In this document: positions 9,073-18,068 of the stretch, piece after piece
How positions within the stretch are numbered: the stretch's first letter is position 1
How the letters are laid out: every line of letters begins with the position of its first letter
Assembly (NCBI RefSeq): GCF_026191725.2
Contig: NZ_CP120863.1
Span: 5,806,789 to 5,870,788, forward strand
Origin: Roseibium porphyridii
GTDB taxonomy: Bacteria > Pseudomonadota > Alphaproteobacteria > Rhizobiales > Stappiaceae
DNA length: 64,000 nt
Direction of reading: 5' to 3'
Translations under genes and position numbers: made by a program
Notes under the pieces: generated by a model
What the model saw: the letters and a program-made list of their open reading frames with translations, nothing else
Told to the model about the DNA's origin: nothing
The model's database searches: none

Positions 9073-10949
9073 TTGATCGCCTTCGTCTTGGCTGCCAGCT
9101 CTTCATCGTACCACCAGATCGTTGGAAATCCGGTGCTGAACTCAGGCATCTTTTCCGGATGTGCAAAGCGGTTCCAGCGCGCGGTTCGCGTTTCATCGGA
9201 ATAGAATTGCGGCACCACATAGTGGTTCCACAAGAGCACGCGATCCAGCGCGTGCGTAGCAGCCACCAGTGTCTCACGGTCTTCTGCAAAGATAACCTTG
9301 TCGATCAGCTTGTCGATTGCTGGGTTCTTGATGCCCGCATAATTGGCCGAACTCGGATTGTCGGCAGATGTGGTTCCCCAGTATTCCCGTTGCTCGTTTC
9401 CGGGCGAGAGCGACTGACCGATCGCCAAAACGACAGTATCAAAATCGCGCGAACGTACACGGTTGATGAACTGGGACGTATCCACGAGCCGCAAAATCGG
9501 ATTGATGCCGATGCTCTCAAGGTTCTTGGCATAAGGCAGCAGCGTCCGCTCGCTGGCCTTGTCCCGATAGAGGAACTCGATGCTGAGCTGCTCACCGGTG
9601 TCGGGGTCGACCATTTTGCGGTCTTTCAGTTCATAGCCCGCTTTGCGCAGAAGTTTTACAGCCTCGCGCAGGTTCGCCCGGACGTTTTGCGGGTTTCCAC
9701 CAACAGGGTTGGTGTATTCCTGAGTGAATACTTCCGGCGGAACTTCGCCCCTAACCTCTTCCAGGATCTCCAACTCCTTGCCTTCGGGAAGCCCCGATGA
9801 AGCAAGCTCCGTACCTGCAAAATAGGAATTGACGCGTTTCAGGAGGTTTGCCGAGACGATCTCGTTTGTGGTTTCGAAGTCATAGGCAAAGTTGAGTGCT
9901 CGACGCACGTCCGGGTCCTGGAATTTTTCCCGGCGCTGGTTCAGGAAAAAGCCCTGCATGACGCCGGAAGACCTGTCGGGAAAGATTTCCCTGACAACAC
10001 GACCATCTTCGATCGCAGGAAAATTGTAGCGCTTTGCCCATTGGCTTGAGCTGCGCTCAAGATGATAGTCGTATTGATCGCCCTTGAAGGCTTCGAACTG
10101 AACTGCATCATCGAGAAAAGAGATGTAGCGGATTTCGTCGAAATTGTAGGTGCCGACCCGAATGGGCAGATCCTTGCCCCAATAATCGTCGACCCGTTCG
10201 TAGTTCACCTGCCGGTTGGCCGTGAAATCCTTGATCCGGTAGGGGCCAGAGCCCAGCGGCGGTTCAAGCGTTGCTCTGGAGATGTCGCGCGGCTCGCCTT
10301 TGCTGTCTGTGCCCTCCCACCAGTGCTTTGGCAAAATGGTGAGCTGGCCCATGATTTTCGGCAGTTCACGATTGCCAGATGAATCGAAAGTGAAGCGGAT
10401 GACCCGGTCATCTACGATTTCAGTGTTCGTGACATTCTGGAAATAAAACTTGCGCTGTGGATCGAGCTCAATTGCCTTTTCAAAAGACCAGACGACGTCT
10501 TCCGGTGTCACGGGCATGCCATCGTGCCATTTGGCATCGGGATTGAGACGGTATTCGACCCAGGAATAGTCCTTAGGATAACGGACCGCGTCTGCCAGAA
10601 CACCATACTGTGCACTGATGTCCTCTTCGTCGAGAGACGGCTCCATCAGGCTTTCGTAAATGATCAGGACGCCAGGGCCAATATTGCCCTTTTGAGCCAG
10701 GATGTTGAAGGTATCGAACCCACCGCGGCTCGCCAGGCGAACTGTCCCTGCAATCGGCGCGTCTGGATTTACATAGTCGAAATGAGGGGCATCCGGGCCA
10801 TATTTCGGCGTACCGTTCAAAGCAGCAGCATGTTGCCATTCGGGTTCTTCTGCCTGTGCCGGACCAGTACCTAATGCCGTAGCAGACAAGGCTCCCGCCA
10901 GCACCATTCCTGCTGCGGTCTGCCTGATAGAACACCAATTGAACACCAT
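9069..10949 (-). CDS. yejA: YejA-type extracellular solute-binding protein (Sec-exported)
   Basis: 626 residues, the first gene of the yej operon. The start at 10949 is chosen because it opens an ordinary Sec signal peptide (RQTAAGMVLAGALSATALG, cleavage near AQA-EEP) with a purine-rich AAAGGGACGG upstream; an earlier start would add a polar leader. The body is a family 5 (DppA/OppA-like) binding protein with YGPDAPHFDYVNPDAP after the signal. It is paralogous to the next gene but uses a different export route. Two tandem yejA genes are also known in Brucella and other Rhizobiales. A division of ligand range between the two is inference. Confidence 0.9.
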   Translation of the reverse strand: MVFNWCSIRQTAAGMVLAGALSATALGTGPAQAEEPEWQHAAALNGTPKYGPDAPHFDYVNPDAPIAGTVRLASRGGFDTFNILAQKGNIGPGVLIIYESLMEPSLDEEDISAQYGVLADAVRYPKDYSWVEYRLNPDAKWHDGMPVTPEDVVWSFEKAIELDPQRKFYFQNVTNTEIVDDRVIRFTFDSSGNRELPKIMGQLTILPKHWWEGTDSKGEPRDISRATLEPPLGSGPYRIKDFTANRQVNYERVDDYWGKDLPIRVGTYNFDEIRYISFLDDAVQFEAFKGDQYDYHLERSSSQWAKRYNFPAIEDGRVVREIFPDRSSGVMQGFFLNQRREKFQDPDVRRALNFAYDFETTNEIVSANLLKRVNSYFAGTELASSGLPEGKELEILEEVRGEVPPEVFTQEYTNPVGGNPQNVRANLREAVKLLRKAGYELKDRKMVDPDTGEQLSIEFLYRDKASERTLLPYAKNLESIGINPILRLVDTSQFINRVRSRDFDTVVLAIGQSLSPGNEQREYWGTTSADNPSSANYAGIKNPAIDKLIDKVIFAEDRETLVAATHALDRVLLWNHYVVPQFYSDETRTARWNRFAHPEKMPEFSTGFPTIWWYDEELAAKTKAIK

Positions 10950-11061
10950 GGGCTTTTCCGTCCCTTTCCTGTTTCCCAGGTCCAAATCACCGGACCTTAT
11001 GTAAACAGTGTAGGGACGCACTGACCAAACGTCACCAGCTGGTTGGCAAGATGACAGAAAT

Positions 11062-12498
11062 TTAACCGGCCTGGATCACTCCCTTCTTAGGAGCGTCTTG
11101 TGAATTTTGCTTAGTTTTGGCCTTCTGAGCGTACATTCGACCGTCAGCAACTCTTAGTAGGTCTTCGACAGTTGCTGCATCCCCTGGATAGCTTGCCGTT
11201 CCAATGCTTGCCTTGACGTCAATCCGTGCTCCCGAATACTCAAAAGCGCGCGACACGTGGTCGGACAGTCTGGTGAGAAAGGACTTACGTTCCTGCCTGC
11301 GCATGTTTCCAGGGGTCAGGACTATGAACTCATCGCCGCCGACGCGTGCGACCGTATCAGTCCTGCGAACCTGGTTCTGCAGCCGTTGACCCACCTCCAC
11401 CAGCAACCGGTCACCAACCGAATGCCCGTAACTGTCATTGATCGGCTTGAAGGCATCCAGATCGACATAAAAAATCTCGAAACCGGAACCGCTGCGTTCG
11501 CACATGGCGGCGAGCTGCATCATCCGGTCTTCAAGGAGCCGCCTGTTGGCCAACCCGGTCAAGGGGTCATGCAATGCCATTGACCGGACCTTGTAGACCT
11601 CACTGATCAGAAGAAACGCCATTGCTGCAAAGACCAGAGACAGGAAACTTCCGACCAGTTGGGTGATCCAGACCTTGTTGCCCATATTGGACCAACCGGC
11701 CTCCGGATAGGCGATCAGCTCCCAATCCAGTCCCCCGGGCAGATGAAGTGGCAGAGATACAAAATCGAGGTTCTCAATCGCCGCAGAACCAAATATCACC
11801 GCAGACTGGCTGTTTACGGCGTTCTTGTTGAGAAGCGCCATTCGAAGTCCATCGACGCTTTCCCTGATCCCGGCTGACGCCATCAAACCTGCTTCGTCCA
11901 GGACAAGCGTCACGACACCCCAGTAGGGCCGGTCCTTTGTGGCCTGGCCCGGGAAAGACGCCGGAAAAACGGGAATACGGATCACGAGAGCCCGCCCGCC
12001 CTGAACGAGCTCAAGCGGCCCGGCAATGACAACCTCCCGGGTGAGCATGGCTTTGCGTATCGCAGGCCACTGGGCGGTGTTCATTCGGTAGTTGAGACCA
12101 ATGGCGGCCTGGTTCGGTTCAAATGGATAGACGGCTCGCAGAATGTTGTTGGGTGCAAGACCGATGGAACGTATCGACGGGTTTTCCTCGATCAGGTCAA
12201 TCGCAATTTCACGATAGTCTGCCATGTCGAATGGTGCATCGGTGTCCTGGGAGACCACCGATCTCAATCCAAAGCCGTAGGCGACCGTGCGGCTCAATTC
12301 ACCTTCAAGCCGAGCGTGCACTTCAGACAAGTTGGCGATCACTTCGCGCTTGTGTTGGGAAACGAGTTCGTTGCGTACGAGCTGGCCCACATGCGCTGTC
12401 ACGGCAATTCCGACGAGGAAACACGCGACAGCAACGATGGAGGCGGCAACCGCTCCATTTGTTTTGCCCAGCAGATCTCTCGTTAGACTTATGCCCAT
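11062..12498 (-). CDS. Diguanylate cyclase with membrane-bound CHASE-like sensor
   Basis: About 478 residues: a membrane helix near the N terminus (GAVAASIVAVACFLVGIAVTA), a ~230-residue extracytoplasmic CHASE-like sensor, a second helix (FLSLVFAAMAFLLISEVY), and a C-terminal GGDEF domain. The active site VARVGGDEF is intact and is preceded by RRTD, the RxxD inhibitory site for product feedback, so the enzyme should make cyclic-di-GMP under feedback control. The start is uncertain: ATG 12498 gives a compact N terminus, and ATG 12531 is also possible. A TTG at 12576 would lie inside the cytochrome terminator and is rejected. Confidence 0.85.
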   Translation of the reverse strand: MGISLTRDLLGKTNGAVAASIVAVACFLVGIAVTAHVGQLVRNELVSQHKREVIANLSEVHARLEGELSRTVAYGFGLRSVVSQDTDAPFDMADYREIAIDLIEENPSIRSIGLAPNNILRAVYPFEPNQAAIGLNYRMNTAQWPAIRKAMLTREVVIAGPLELVQGGRALVIRIPVFPASFPGQATKDRPYWGVVTLVLDEAGLMASAGIRESVDGLRMALLNKNAVNSQSAVIFGSAAIENLDFVSLPLHLPGGLDWELIAYPEAGWSNMGNKVWITQLVGSFLSLVFAAMAFLLISEVYKVRSMALHDPLTGLANRRLLEDRMMQLAAMCERSGSGFEIFYVDLDAFKPINDSYGHSVGDRLLVEVGQRLQNQVRRTDTVARVGGDEFIVLTPGNMRRQERKSFLTRLSDHVSRAFEYSGARIDVKASIGTASYPGDAATVEDLLRVADGRMYAQKAKTKQNSQDAPKKGVIQAG

Positions 12499-12573
12499 GC
12501 GGCCCACACCCGACCTTCGCCCGCGTAGCATATAACGTGACGTCAGATTTGTTAATTTTTCGCCCAGTTCCAA

Positions 12574-12601
12574 CAAAAAAGCCGGGCTCCAGGCCCGGCT
12601 C
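12574..12601 (-). terminator. Rho-independent terminator of the cytochrome c gene
   Basis: On the minus strand, an 8-bp stem AGCCGGGC/GCCCGGCT (12600-12593 with 12587-12580) has a 5-base loop and runs into six Ts. It lies 42 bases past the cytochrome stop and separates that gene from the diguanylate cyclase. Confidence 0.9.
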
Positions 12602-12642
12602 TTCCAGAATTTTCAACAGATAGCAGTGCGACGATGGGTGTT

Positions 12643-13194
12643 TTACTCTGTCGGCAGTGGCTTTGGCGAAGCAGAGAGCTCACGCATGTAAGCAATCATG
12701 TTGGCCCGCTCTTCCGGCTTGCGAAGGCCGGCAAAACCCATTGACGTGCCAGGGATGTATTTCTTCGGGGAAGCCAGGAAGGACTCAAGGCCTTCATATG
12801 TCCACTCGGCGTTGGCCGCACCGTATTCGTTCATGGCGGCAGAGTATCCGAAACCGTCGACGCCGCCAGGCTTGCGACCGACCACATCCCAAAGTGCCGG
12901 ACCGACCTTGTTGGCTCCACCGTCATCAAACGTGTGGCAAGCGGCGCATTTCTTGGCGACTTTCTCACCTTCGGAGGCCGAGGCTGCGAGTAGCAGCTCT
13001 GAAATCGGCACAACGTCCGGCTCAGGCTGAACTTCAGAAGTGGAATCTTCCGCGGATGCCACGACAATCTCATAGCCCGGTTTGCCGGGGATTGTCGGGT
13101 GGAAGATGATGTCGGAGACAATACCAACACCCATTGTCAAAATCAGGACCATCAGGATCGCACCGGCGATCTTGTTCAGCGTGAAGGAATCCAT
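12643..13194 (-). CDS. Membrane-anchored c-type cytochrome (CycM/c552-like)
   Basis: 183 residues. An N-terminal uncleaved helix (IAGAILMVLILTMGVGIVSDIIF) anchors a periplasmic class I cytochrome c domain. The single haem-binding motif is CAACH, and the distal methionine ligand lies in PGTSMGFAG. This arrangement is typical of alphaproteobacterial CycM, which carries electrons between the bc1 complex and terminal oxidases. ATG 13194 is chosen (GGAG nine bases upstream); in-frame starts at 13212 and 13239 only add a polar tail. It is transcribed away from kdsB and ends at a strong terminator. Confidence 0.88.
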   Translation of the reverse strand: MDSFTLNKIAGAILMVLILTMGVGIVSDIIFHPTIPGKPGYEIVVASAEDSTSEVQPEPDVVPISELLLAASASEGEKVAKKCAACHTFDDGGANKVGPALWDVVGRKPGGVDGFGYSAAMNEYGAANAEWTYEGLESFLASPKKYIPGTSMGFAGLRKPEERANMIAYMRELSASPKPLPTE

Positions 13195-13390
13195 TCTCTC
13201 CGGCTCCAAGCTCATACGCGTCCGAGCCCGCAGTGACACTGCGAGCCCTATCAGCTTTTCGAATTTTGCCGGAACCTACAAATTTTTTGACCTTGCTGTC
13301 CATAGCTTTAAAAGGGCATCTGATACGACAAACGGACGCGGCAAGGTTTTTTTGTGCCTTTTCTGCCCGTCCGACCGAATGGAGACCCGA

Positions 13391-14125
13391 TTGACTGCCG
13401 CTCTTGTGATCATACCCGCCCGTCTTGCGGCAACACGCCTTCCGCGCAAACCGCTTGCCGACATTTGCGGAAAACCAATGATTGTGCGTGTTCTCGAGCA
13501 AGCCCAGAATGCGGATATCGGCCCAGTCGCCGTCGCTTGTGACGACAAAGACATTTTCGATGCCATCCAGGACCATGGGGGGCAGGCAGTGATGACACGT
13601 GTCGATCATGCGTCCGGCTCGGACCGCATTCATGAAGCTGTCGGACTGGTTGATCCGGACGAAAAATTTGAAGTGGTGCTCAATGTTCAAGGCGATGTGC
13701 CCCTGATTGCACCCGAAGCGATTCGGGCAGCCTTTGCTCCGCTGACCGTTCCTGACGTCCAGATCGGAACCATCATGACGGAGTTCACGAACCCGGACTT
13801 CAGAGACGACCCGAACTTCGTCAAGGCTGTCACGACCCCAAACGGTGAAGGGCATCACCGGGCGCTTTACTTCACCCGAGCACTTGCTCCAAGCGGCGAA
13901 GGCCCGCACTATCACCACATCGGGATTTATGCCTATCGGCGGTCCGCCCTGGCAAAGTTTGTCGCCCTTTCGCCGTCCCCGCTGGAGCTTCGCGAAAAGC
14001 TGGAGCAGTTGCGTGCGCTCGAGGCAGGCATGCGGATCGATGTGTCCGTCATTGACAGCGCACCCATGGACGTGAACACCCCGGAAGATCTTGAGCGCGC
14101 ACGCGCAGCCTACCGAACATTCTAG
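13391..14125 (+). CDS. kdsB: 3-deoxy-manno-octulosonate cytidylyltransferase
   Basis: 244 residues. KdsB activates Kdo with CTP for the inner core of lipopolysaccharide. The nucleotide-binding start VIIPARLAATRLPRKPLADI is textbook for the family, and the QGDVPLI and VDHASGSDRI blocks are present. I chose the TTG at 13391 because GGAG (13381-13384) is placed six bases before it; an ATG at 13379 has no ribosome binding site and adds only four residues. It is first in the plus-strand run kdsB-pheA-kinase, and the pheA start is 20 bases after its stop. Confidence 0.92.
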   Translation: MTAALVIIPARLAATRLPRKPLADICGKPMIVRVLEQAQNADIGPVAVACDDKDIFDAIQDHGGQAVMTRVDHASGSDRIHEAVGLVDPDEKFEVVLNVQGDVPLIAPEAIRAAFAPLTVPDVQIGTIMTEFTNPDFRDDPNFVKAVTTPNGEGHHRALYFTRALAPSGEGPHYHHIGIYAYRRSALAKFVALSPSPLELREKLEQLRALEAGMRIDVSVIDSAPMDVNTPEDLERARAAYRTF

Positions 14126-14145
14126 AAAGTCAGGCTTTTTTACCC

Positions 14146-15036
14146 ATGTCAGATAGAAAAAGAATTGTGTTTCAGGGAGAAACCGGCGCCAACTCCCACA
14201 TGGCCTGCCGGAGCGTTTATCCCGATTACGAGGCTATCCCTTGCGCGACCTTCGAGGACTGCTTTTCCGCAATGGCGGATGGTTCGGCGGACCTTGCCAT
14301 GATCCCGATCGAAAACTCTGTCGCTGGCCGTGTCGCAGACATCCATCACCTTCTGCCGAAATCCGATCTGAATATCATTGGCGAGTATTTCATGCCGATC
14401 AGGTTTCAGCTGATGGCGCCCAAGGGTGCCCGTGTGGAAGATCTGAAGAAGGTTCAAAGCCACATTCATGCGCTTGGACAGTGCCGCAATGTCATCCGGG
14501 AACTCGGTCTGACCGCCGTAGTTGGTGGTGATACGGCCGGTTCGGCGCGGCAGATTTCCGAGTTGAATGACCCAAGCGTCGGCGCACTCGCGCCAGAAAT
14601 GGCTGCCGAGATCTACAATCTCGACATCTTGCGCGAGAATGTTGAAGACGCTGCGCATAACACGACACGGTTTGTTATCCTCTCCCGTGACAAGATGGAG
14701 GCCGCGCATAACGGCCAACCGGTTATCACCACGTTCATCTTCCGTGTTCGAAACGTACCGGCTGCGCTTTATAAGGCGCTCGGAGGGTTTGCGACCAACG
14801 GGGTCAACATGACAAAGCTGGAATCCTATCAGCTCGAAGGCCAATTCTTTGCATCCATGTTCTACGCAGATGTGGAAGGGCACCCGGAAGACCCGGCGGT
14901 GGCCCTCGCCCTTGAGGAGCTGGCCTTCTTCTGCGCGGAGCTGAACATGCTCGGGGTTTACCGCGCCAGCCCGTTCCGGGAAAAGATCAAAGAACCTGAG
15001 GCCAACCGCGCCCTCAGACCCAATCCAAATTCCTAA
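14146..15036 (+). CDS. pheA: Prephenate dehydratase
   Basis: 296 residues. It converts prephenate to phenylpyruvate in phenylalanine synthesis. The catalytic domain covers ~1-185 and includes the IPIENSVAGRV loop and the hallmark AAHNTTRF. An ACT regulatory domain follows (~200-280), with the ESYQLEGQFFASMFYADVEGH region that binds phenylalanine in homologues. It is the monofunctional form, with no chorismate mutase domain, as usual in alphaproteobacteria. It sits 20 bases after kdsB and 29 bases before the kinase gene. Confidence 0.94.
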   Translation: MSDRKRIVFQGETGANSHMACRSVYPDYEAIPCATFEDCFSAMADGSADLAMIPIENSVAGRVADIHHLLPKSDLNIIGEYFMPIRFQLMAPKGARVEDLKKVQSHIHALGQCRNVIRELGLTAVVGGDTAGSARQISELNDPSVGALAPEMAAEIYNLDILRENVEDAAHNTTRFVILSRDKMEAAHNGQPVITTFIFRVRNVPAALYKALGGFATNGVNMTKLESYQLEGQFFASMFYADVEGHPEDPAVALALEELAFFCAELNMLGVYRASPFREKIKEPEANRALRPNPNS

Positions 15037-15065
15037 CGTCACCCCTGGCGCTATCAGAGGACAAT

Positions 15066-16067
15066 ATGACCGAAACCAGATTTGATGCCCTGTGCATCGG
15101 AAATGCCATTTGCGATGTGTTTGCACATGTTGAAGAAGATTTTCTTCTCCAGGAAAACCTGATCAAGGGGTCAATGCGTCTGATCGATACCGAAGAAGCA
15201 GTGCGTCTCTTCAACAAGATGGGGCAAACCGTCAGGGTCTCCGGTGGCAGCGCCGGCAATACGGCAGCCGGTATTGCGTCTCTTGGGGGACGTCCTGCCT
15301 ATTTCGGCAAGGTGGCAGAAGACGAACTGGGCGACAGCTACTCTCACGACATGAACGGAACAGGCGTTTATTTCAACACACCGCGCCTGCGGGAGTGGAA
15401 GCCGACTGCGCGCTCGATGATCCTGATCACACCCGATGGTGAGCGCACCATGAACACCTATCTTGGCGCCTGCACCGAATTCAGCCCGGCCGATGTGGAC
15501 GAAGAAGTCGTTGCCGCAGCTGCGGTCACTTACATGGAAGGCTATCTCTGGGATCCAGAAGAGGCCAAGAAAGCGTTCCTTAAAGCGGCTGAAGTTGCGC
15601 ATCTGAACAATCGCAAGGTCGCCTTGACGCTTTCCGATTCCTTTTGCGTTGACCGTTACCGTGACGAATTTCAATCGCTTCTGTCCGACGGCGTTGTCGA
15701 TCTTCTGTTTGCGAACGAGCACGAACTCAAGGCGCTCTACCAAACCGGCGATCTGGACACGGCCATCAGTGCCGCCAAGGAAAACGGCGCACTGACAGCC
15801 CTGACGCTCGGCTCCGAAGGCGCAATGGCTTTCGACCGGGATGAAACCGTGAAAGTTGACGCGAAGGACGTTGCCAACGTTGTGGACCTGACAGGTGCCG
15901 GTGATCTCTTTGCGTCCGGTTTCCTGTTTGGCCTCGCACGCGACTACAAGATCGCCGATGCGACTGAGCTGGGCTGCCTATGCGCTGCGAGTGTCATCAG
16001 TCACGTTGGCGCACGCCCGGAACGCCCGTTGAAAAACCTTGCGGCACAAAGCGGTTTCGAAGTCTAG
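15066..16067 (+). CDS. PfkB-family carbohydrate/nucleoside kinase (adenosine kinase-like)
   Basis: 333 residues of the ribokinase/PfkB fold. Near the N terminus, VSGGSAGNTAAGIASLGG is PfkB signature 1; near residue 278, DLTGAGDLFASGF is signature 2 with the catalytic aspartate and anion hole. The overall sequence resembles the group usually annotated as adenosine kinase in alphaproteobacteria, but the sugar or nucleoside substrate cannot be fixed from sequence. GAGGAC precedes the ATG. It is last in the kdsB-pheA run and is followed at once by a terminator hairpin. Confidence 0.85.
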   Translation: MTETRFDALCIGNAICDVFAHVEEDFLLQENLIKGSMRLIDTEEAVRLFNKMGQTVRVSGGSAGNTAAGIASLGGRPAYFGKVAEDELGDSYSHDMNGTGVYFNTPRLREWKPTARSMILITPDGERTMNTYLGACTEFSPADVDEEVVAAAAVTYMEGYLWDPEEAKKAFLKAAEVAHLNNRKVALTLSDSFCVDRYRDEFQSLLSDGVVDLLFANEHELKALYQTGDLDTAISAAKENGALTALTLGSEGAMAFDRDETVKVDAKDVANVVDLTGAGDLFASGFLFGLARDYKIADATELGCLCAASVISHVGARPERPLKNLAAQSGFEV

Positions 16068-16074
16068 AAAAAAC

Positions 16075-16100
16075 AAAGGGGCGATCACTATCGCCCCTCT
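16075..16100. terminator. Bidirectional terminator between the PfkB kinase and gpmA
   Basis: A 9-bp perfect stem, AGGGGCGAT (16077-16085) with ATCGCCCCT (16090-16098), and a CACT loop. It is flanked by A-rich sequence on the left and a short T-rich run on the right, between two converging genes. Confidence 0.75.
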
Positions 16101-16138
16101 AATTTTGCCGTCCTGGCATTTTGCTGAAAAGCGAGGCG

Positions 16139-16759
16139 TCAGTCGGCAAGATCCTGCATGCTGACAACGCCGCCGTTTTCATCGAGCCGATAAATGATCG
16201 GCGTGCCGGTTCCAAGCTCGCGTTTCAGGATCTCTTCCGGGCTGAGGTTTTCAAGCTCCATGATCAAGGACCTGAGCGAGTTTCCATGGGCAGCGACAAT
16301 TGTCCGGTTGCCAGCCAACACACGCGGCAGAATTTCAGCCTTGTAGTATGGAAGCACCCGCTCTGCCGTCATCTTGAGGCTCTCGCCGCCAGGAGGCGGT
16401 ACATCATAAGAGCGGCGCCAGATATGGACCTGGTCTTCACCAAATTGCTGACGGGCCTCATCTTTGTTCATGCCTGTCAGATCGCCATAGTCCCGTTCAT
16501 TCAACGCCTGGTCCTTGAACGTTTCCAGACCGGTCTGTCCGAGCTCATCCAGAATAATATCGAGCGTTTTCTGCGCACGCGACAGAACCGAGGTGAAAGC
16601 GAGATCGAATTCCAGCTTCAAATCCTTGAGCTGCTGTCCGGCCTTGTGAGCTTCGGCAACTCCCTGTTCGGTCAGGCCAGGGTCCTTCCAGCCGGTAAAC
16701 AGGTTCTTCAAATTCCATTCGCTTTGTCCGTGACGGACAAGCACAAGAAGGCGATCCAT
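16139..16759 (-). CDS. gpmA: 2,3-bisphosphoglycerate-dependent phosphoglycerate mutase
   Basis: 206 residues, the normal length for bacterial dPGM. The catalytic [10 protein letters not shown] holds the phospho-histidine, [15 protein letters not shown] follows, and the second histidine lies in [10 protein letters not shown]. It interconverts 3- and 2-phosphoglycerate in glycolysis and gluconeogenesis. ATG 16759 is chosen with AAGGAG ten bases upstream; an ATG at 16786 would place that ribosome binding site inside the gene. It lies 29 bases downstream of dapB on the same strand, so the two probably share a transcript. Confidence 0.94.
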   Translation of the reverse strand: MDRLLVLVRHGQSEWNLKNLFTGWKDPGLTEQGVAEAHKAGQQLKDLKLEFDLAFTSVLSRAQKTLDIILDELGQTGLETFKDQALNERDYGDLTGMNKDEARQQFGEDQVHIWRRSYDVPPPGGESLKMTAERVLPYYKAEILPRVLAGNRTIVAAHGNSLRSLIMELENLSPEEILKRELGTGTPIIYRLDENGGVVSMQDLAD

Positions 16760-16788
16760 GCCGTGCTCCTTAAGCTTCGATCTCAATT

Positions 16789-17601
16789 TTAGTCGTCCAG
16801 GCCGAGAACGTCGGCCATGGAATAAAATCCGGGCTTTTGATCAAAGCCCCATAGCGCTGCCTTCACGGCACCGCGCGCAAATAGCTGCCTGTCTTCAGCT
16901 CTGTGAGACAGTTCGATCCTTTCACCTTCACCGGCGAAAATCACGGAGTGTTCGCCGATAACCGATCCCCCTCTCAGGGTAGCAAAGCCGATATTGCCCG
17001 TTTGCCTTGGGTCCATGATACCGTCTCGCGTGCGCACCGAGTGGGTTCCCAAATCGAGCCCACGTCCTTCGGCCGCGGCCTGACCAAGCAGCAGGGCCGT
17101 CCCTGACGGCGCATCAACCTTGTGTTTATGGTGCATTTCCAGGACTTCAATATCGAAGTCGGAATCCAGCGCAGCGGCGGCCTTGCGCACCAAGCTGGCA
17201 AGCAAATTCACGCCCAGGCTCATATTGCCGCTCTTGATTATGCGCGCATGTCGCGCTGCGGCACGAAGAGGTTCGTCCTGCCCCTCCGCCCAGCCGGTCG
17301 TGCCAATGACGTGGACGATCCGGGCTTGAGCGGCCAGTTCGGCAAAATAGAGACTGGCTGGAGGTGCGGTAAAATCGAGAACGCCGTCCGCCTTGGCAAA
17401 AGCGGTCAGCGGATCGTCGGTGACGGGCACACCAAGTGTCTCGGTACCTGCAAGATCTCCGACGTCTTTTCCCAGACAATCAGCGCCTTCCCGCTCGACT
17501 GCCGCGACCACCATTGCACCCGGTGCTTCGGTTATGGCGCGTGTCAAGGCCCGACCCATTCGGCCACCAGCTCCGACGACCACCAAACGCATCTGCGCCA
17601 T
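16789..17601 (-). CDS. dapB: 4-hydroxy-tetrahydrodipicolinate reductase
   Basis: 270 residues. DapB makes tetrahydrodipicolinate for lysine and meso-diaminopimelate, the peptidoglycan cross-linking residue. The NAD(P)-binding [13 protein letters not shown] is at the N terminus, and the active-site block [16 protein letters not shown] is complete. The start at 17601 has GAGGGG about eight bases upstream and removes a 19-residue non-conserved leader. It is the first gene of a dapB-gpmA unit with a long AT-rich upstream region. Confidence 0.95.
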   Translation of the reverse strand: MAQMRLVVVGAGGRMGRALTRAITEAPGAMVVAAVEREGADCLGKDVGDLAGTETLGVPVTDDPLTAFAKADGVLDFTAPPASLYFAELAAQARIVHVIGTTGWAEGQDEPLRAAARHARIIKSGNMSLGVNLLASLVRKAAAALDSDFDIEVLEMHHKHKVDAPSGTALLLGQAAAEGRGLDLGTHSVRTRDGIMDPRQTGNIGFATLRGGSVIGEHSVIFAGEGERIELSHRAEDRQLFARGAVKAALWGFDQKPGFYSMADVLGLDD

Positions 17602-18064
17602 TACGAACCCCTCAATCAACTTTCGAAGGGGGTATAGCAGTTTCGCACAGGGAGGCAAACGCTTGATATGGCGCTTGACGGCAGTGCAGCTCCGTATAAT
17701 TCCTTGTAAATATTACTAGGATTAGAACTCGAACTTCACAGTCAAGACTAAGTTAATTCCCGTATTTTTGTTGACTAAAATCTTTCCTTCAATTCACGTA
17801 AGATAAACTTTGAGCGATTACAGTGATGCTTCCGATTGCTTAATCTTACAATTGTGAAATCCAATCAAAGATTTCATGATGGTGTATTCGGATGGTCTGA
17901 GAACCAATGAAGAATGATGTGACCAAATTGACGCCGGGGCTTCGAGGGCGCTCCAGATCTGGAAATATCGCCTTTGGCCATGACAGCCTGATCCCACTCA
18001 ACCAGGCAGGTCTTCTTGTTGCGCAAACTCTCGGTCACACTCCCAGCGCCCGCGGAGAGCCGCA
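17602..18064. other. AT-rich intergenic region between divergent dapB and GGDEF-EAL genes
   Basis: 463 bp without a secure gene. Bases 17690-17880 are clearly AT-rich and should contain both promoters; a TTGACT at 17771 is a possible -35 element but no convincing -10 is placed. A 7-bp hairpin TGAAATC/GATTTCA lies at 17855-17876. The right part (from 17907) contains a 53-codon ORF listed separately. Confidence 0.5.
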
Positions 18065-18068
18065 TTGA
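17907..18068 (+). CDS. Candidate small protein (53 aa) overlapping the start of the GGDEF-EAL gene
   Basis: ATG at 17907 opens a 53-codon frame whose TGA (18066-18068) overlaps the TTG start of the cyclic-di-GMP gene in the four bases TTGA. That geometry is typical of translational coupling. The product is basic at the N terminus with a short hydrophobic centre (IPLNQAGLLVAQTLG); no family is recognised. The ribosome binding site is weak (GAGAACC). It may be a real leader peptide or a chance frame in a promoter region. Confidence 0.3.
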   Translation: MKNDVTKLTPGLRGRSRSGNIAFGHDSLIPLNQAGLLVAQTLGHTPSARGEPH

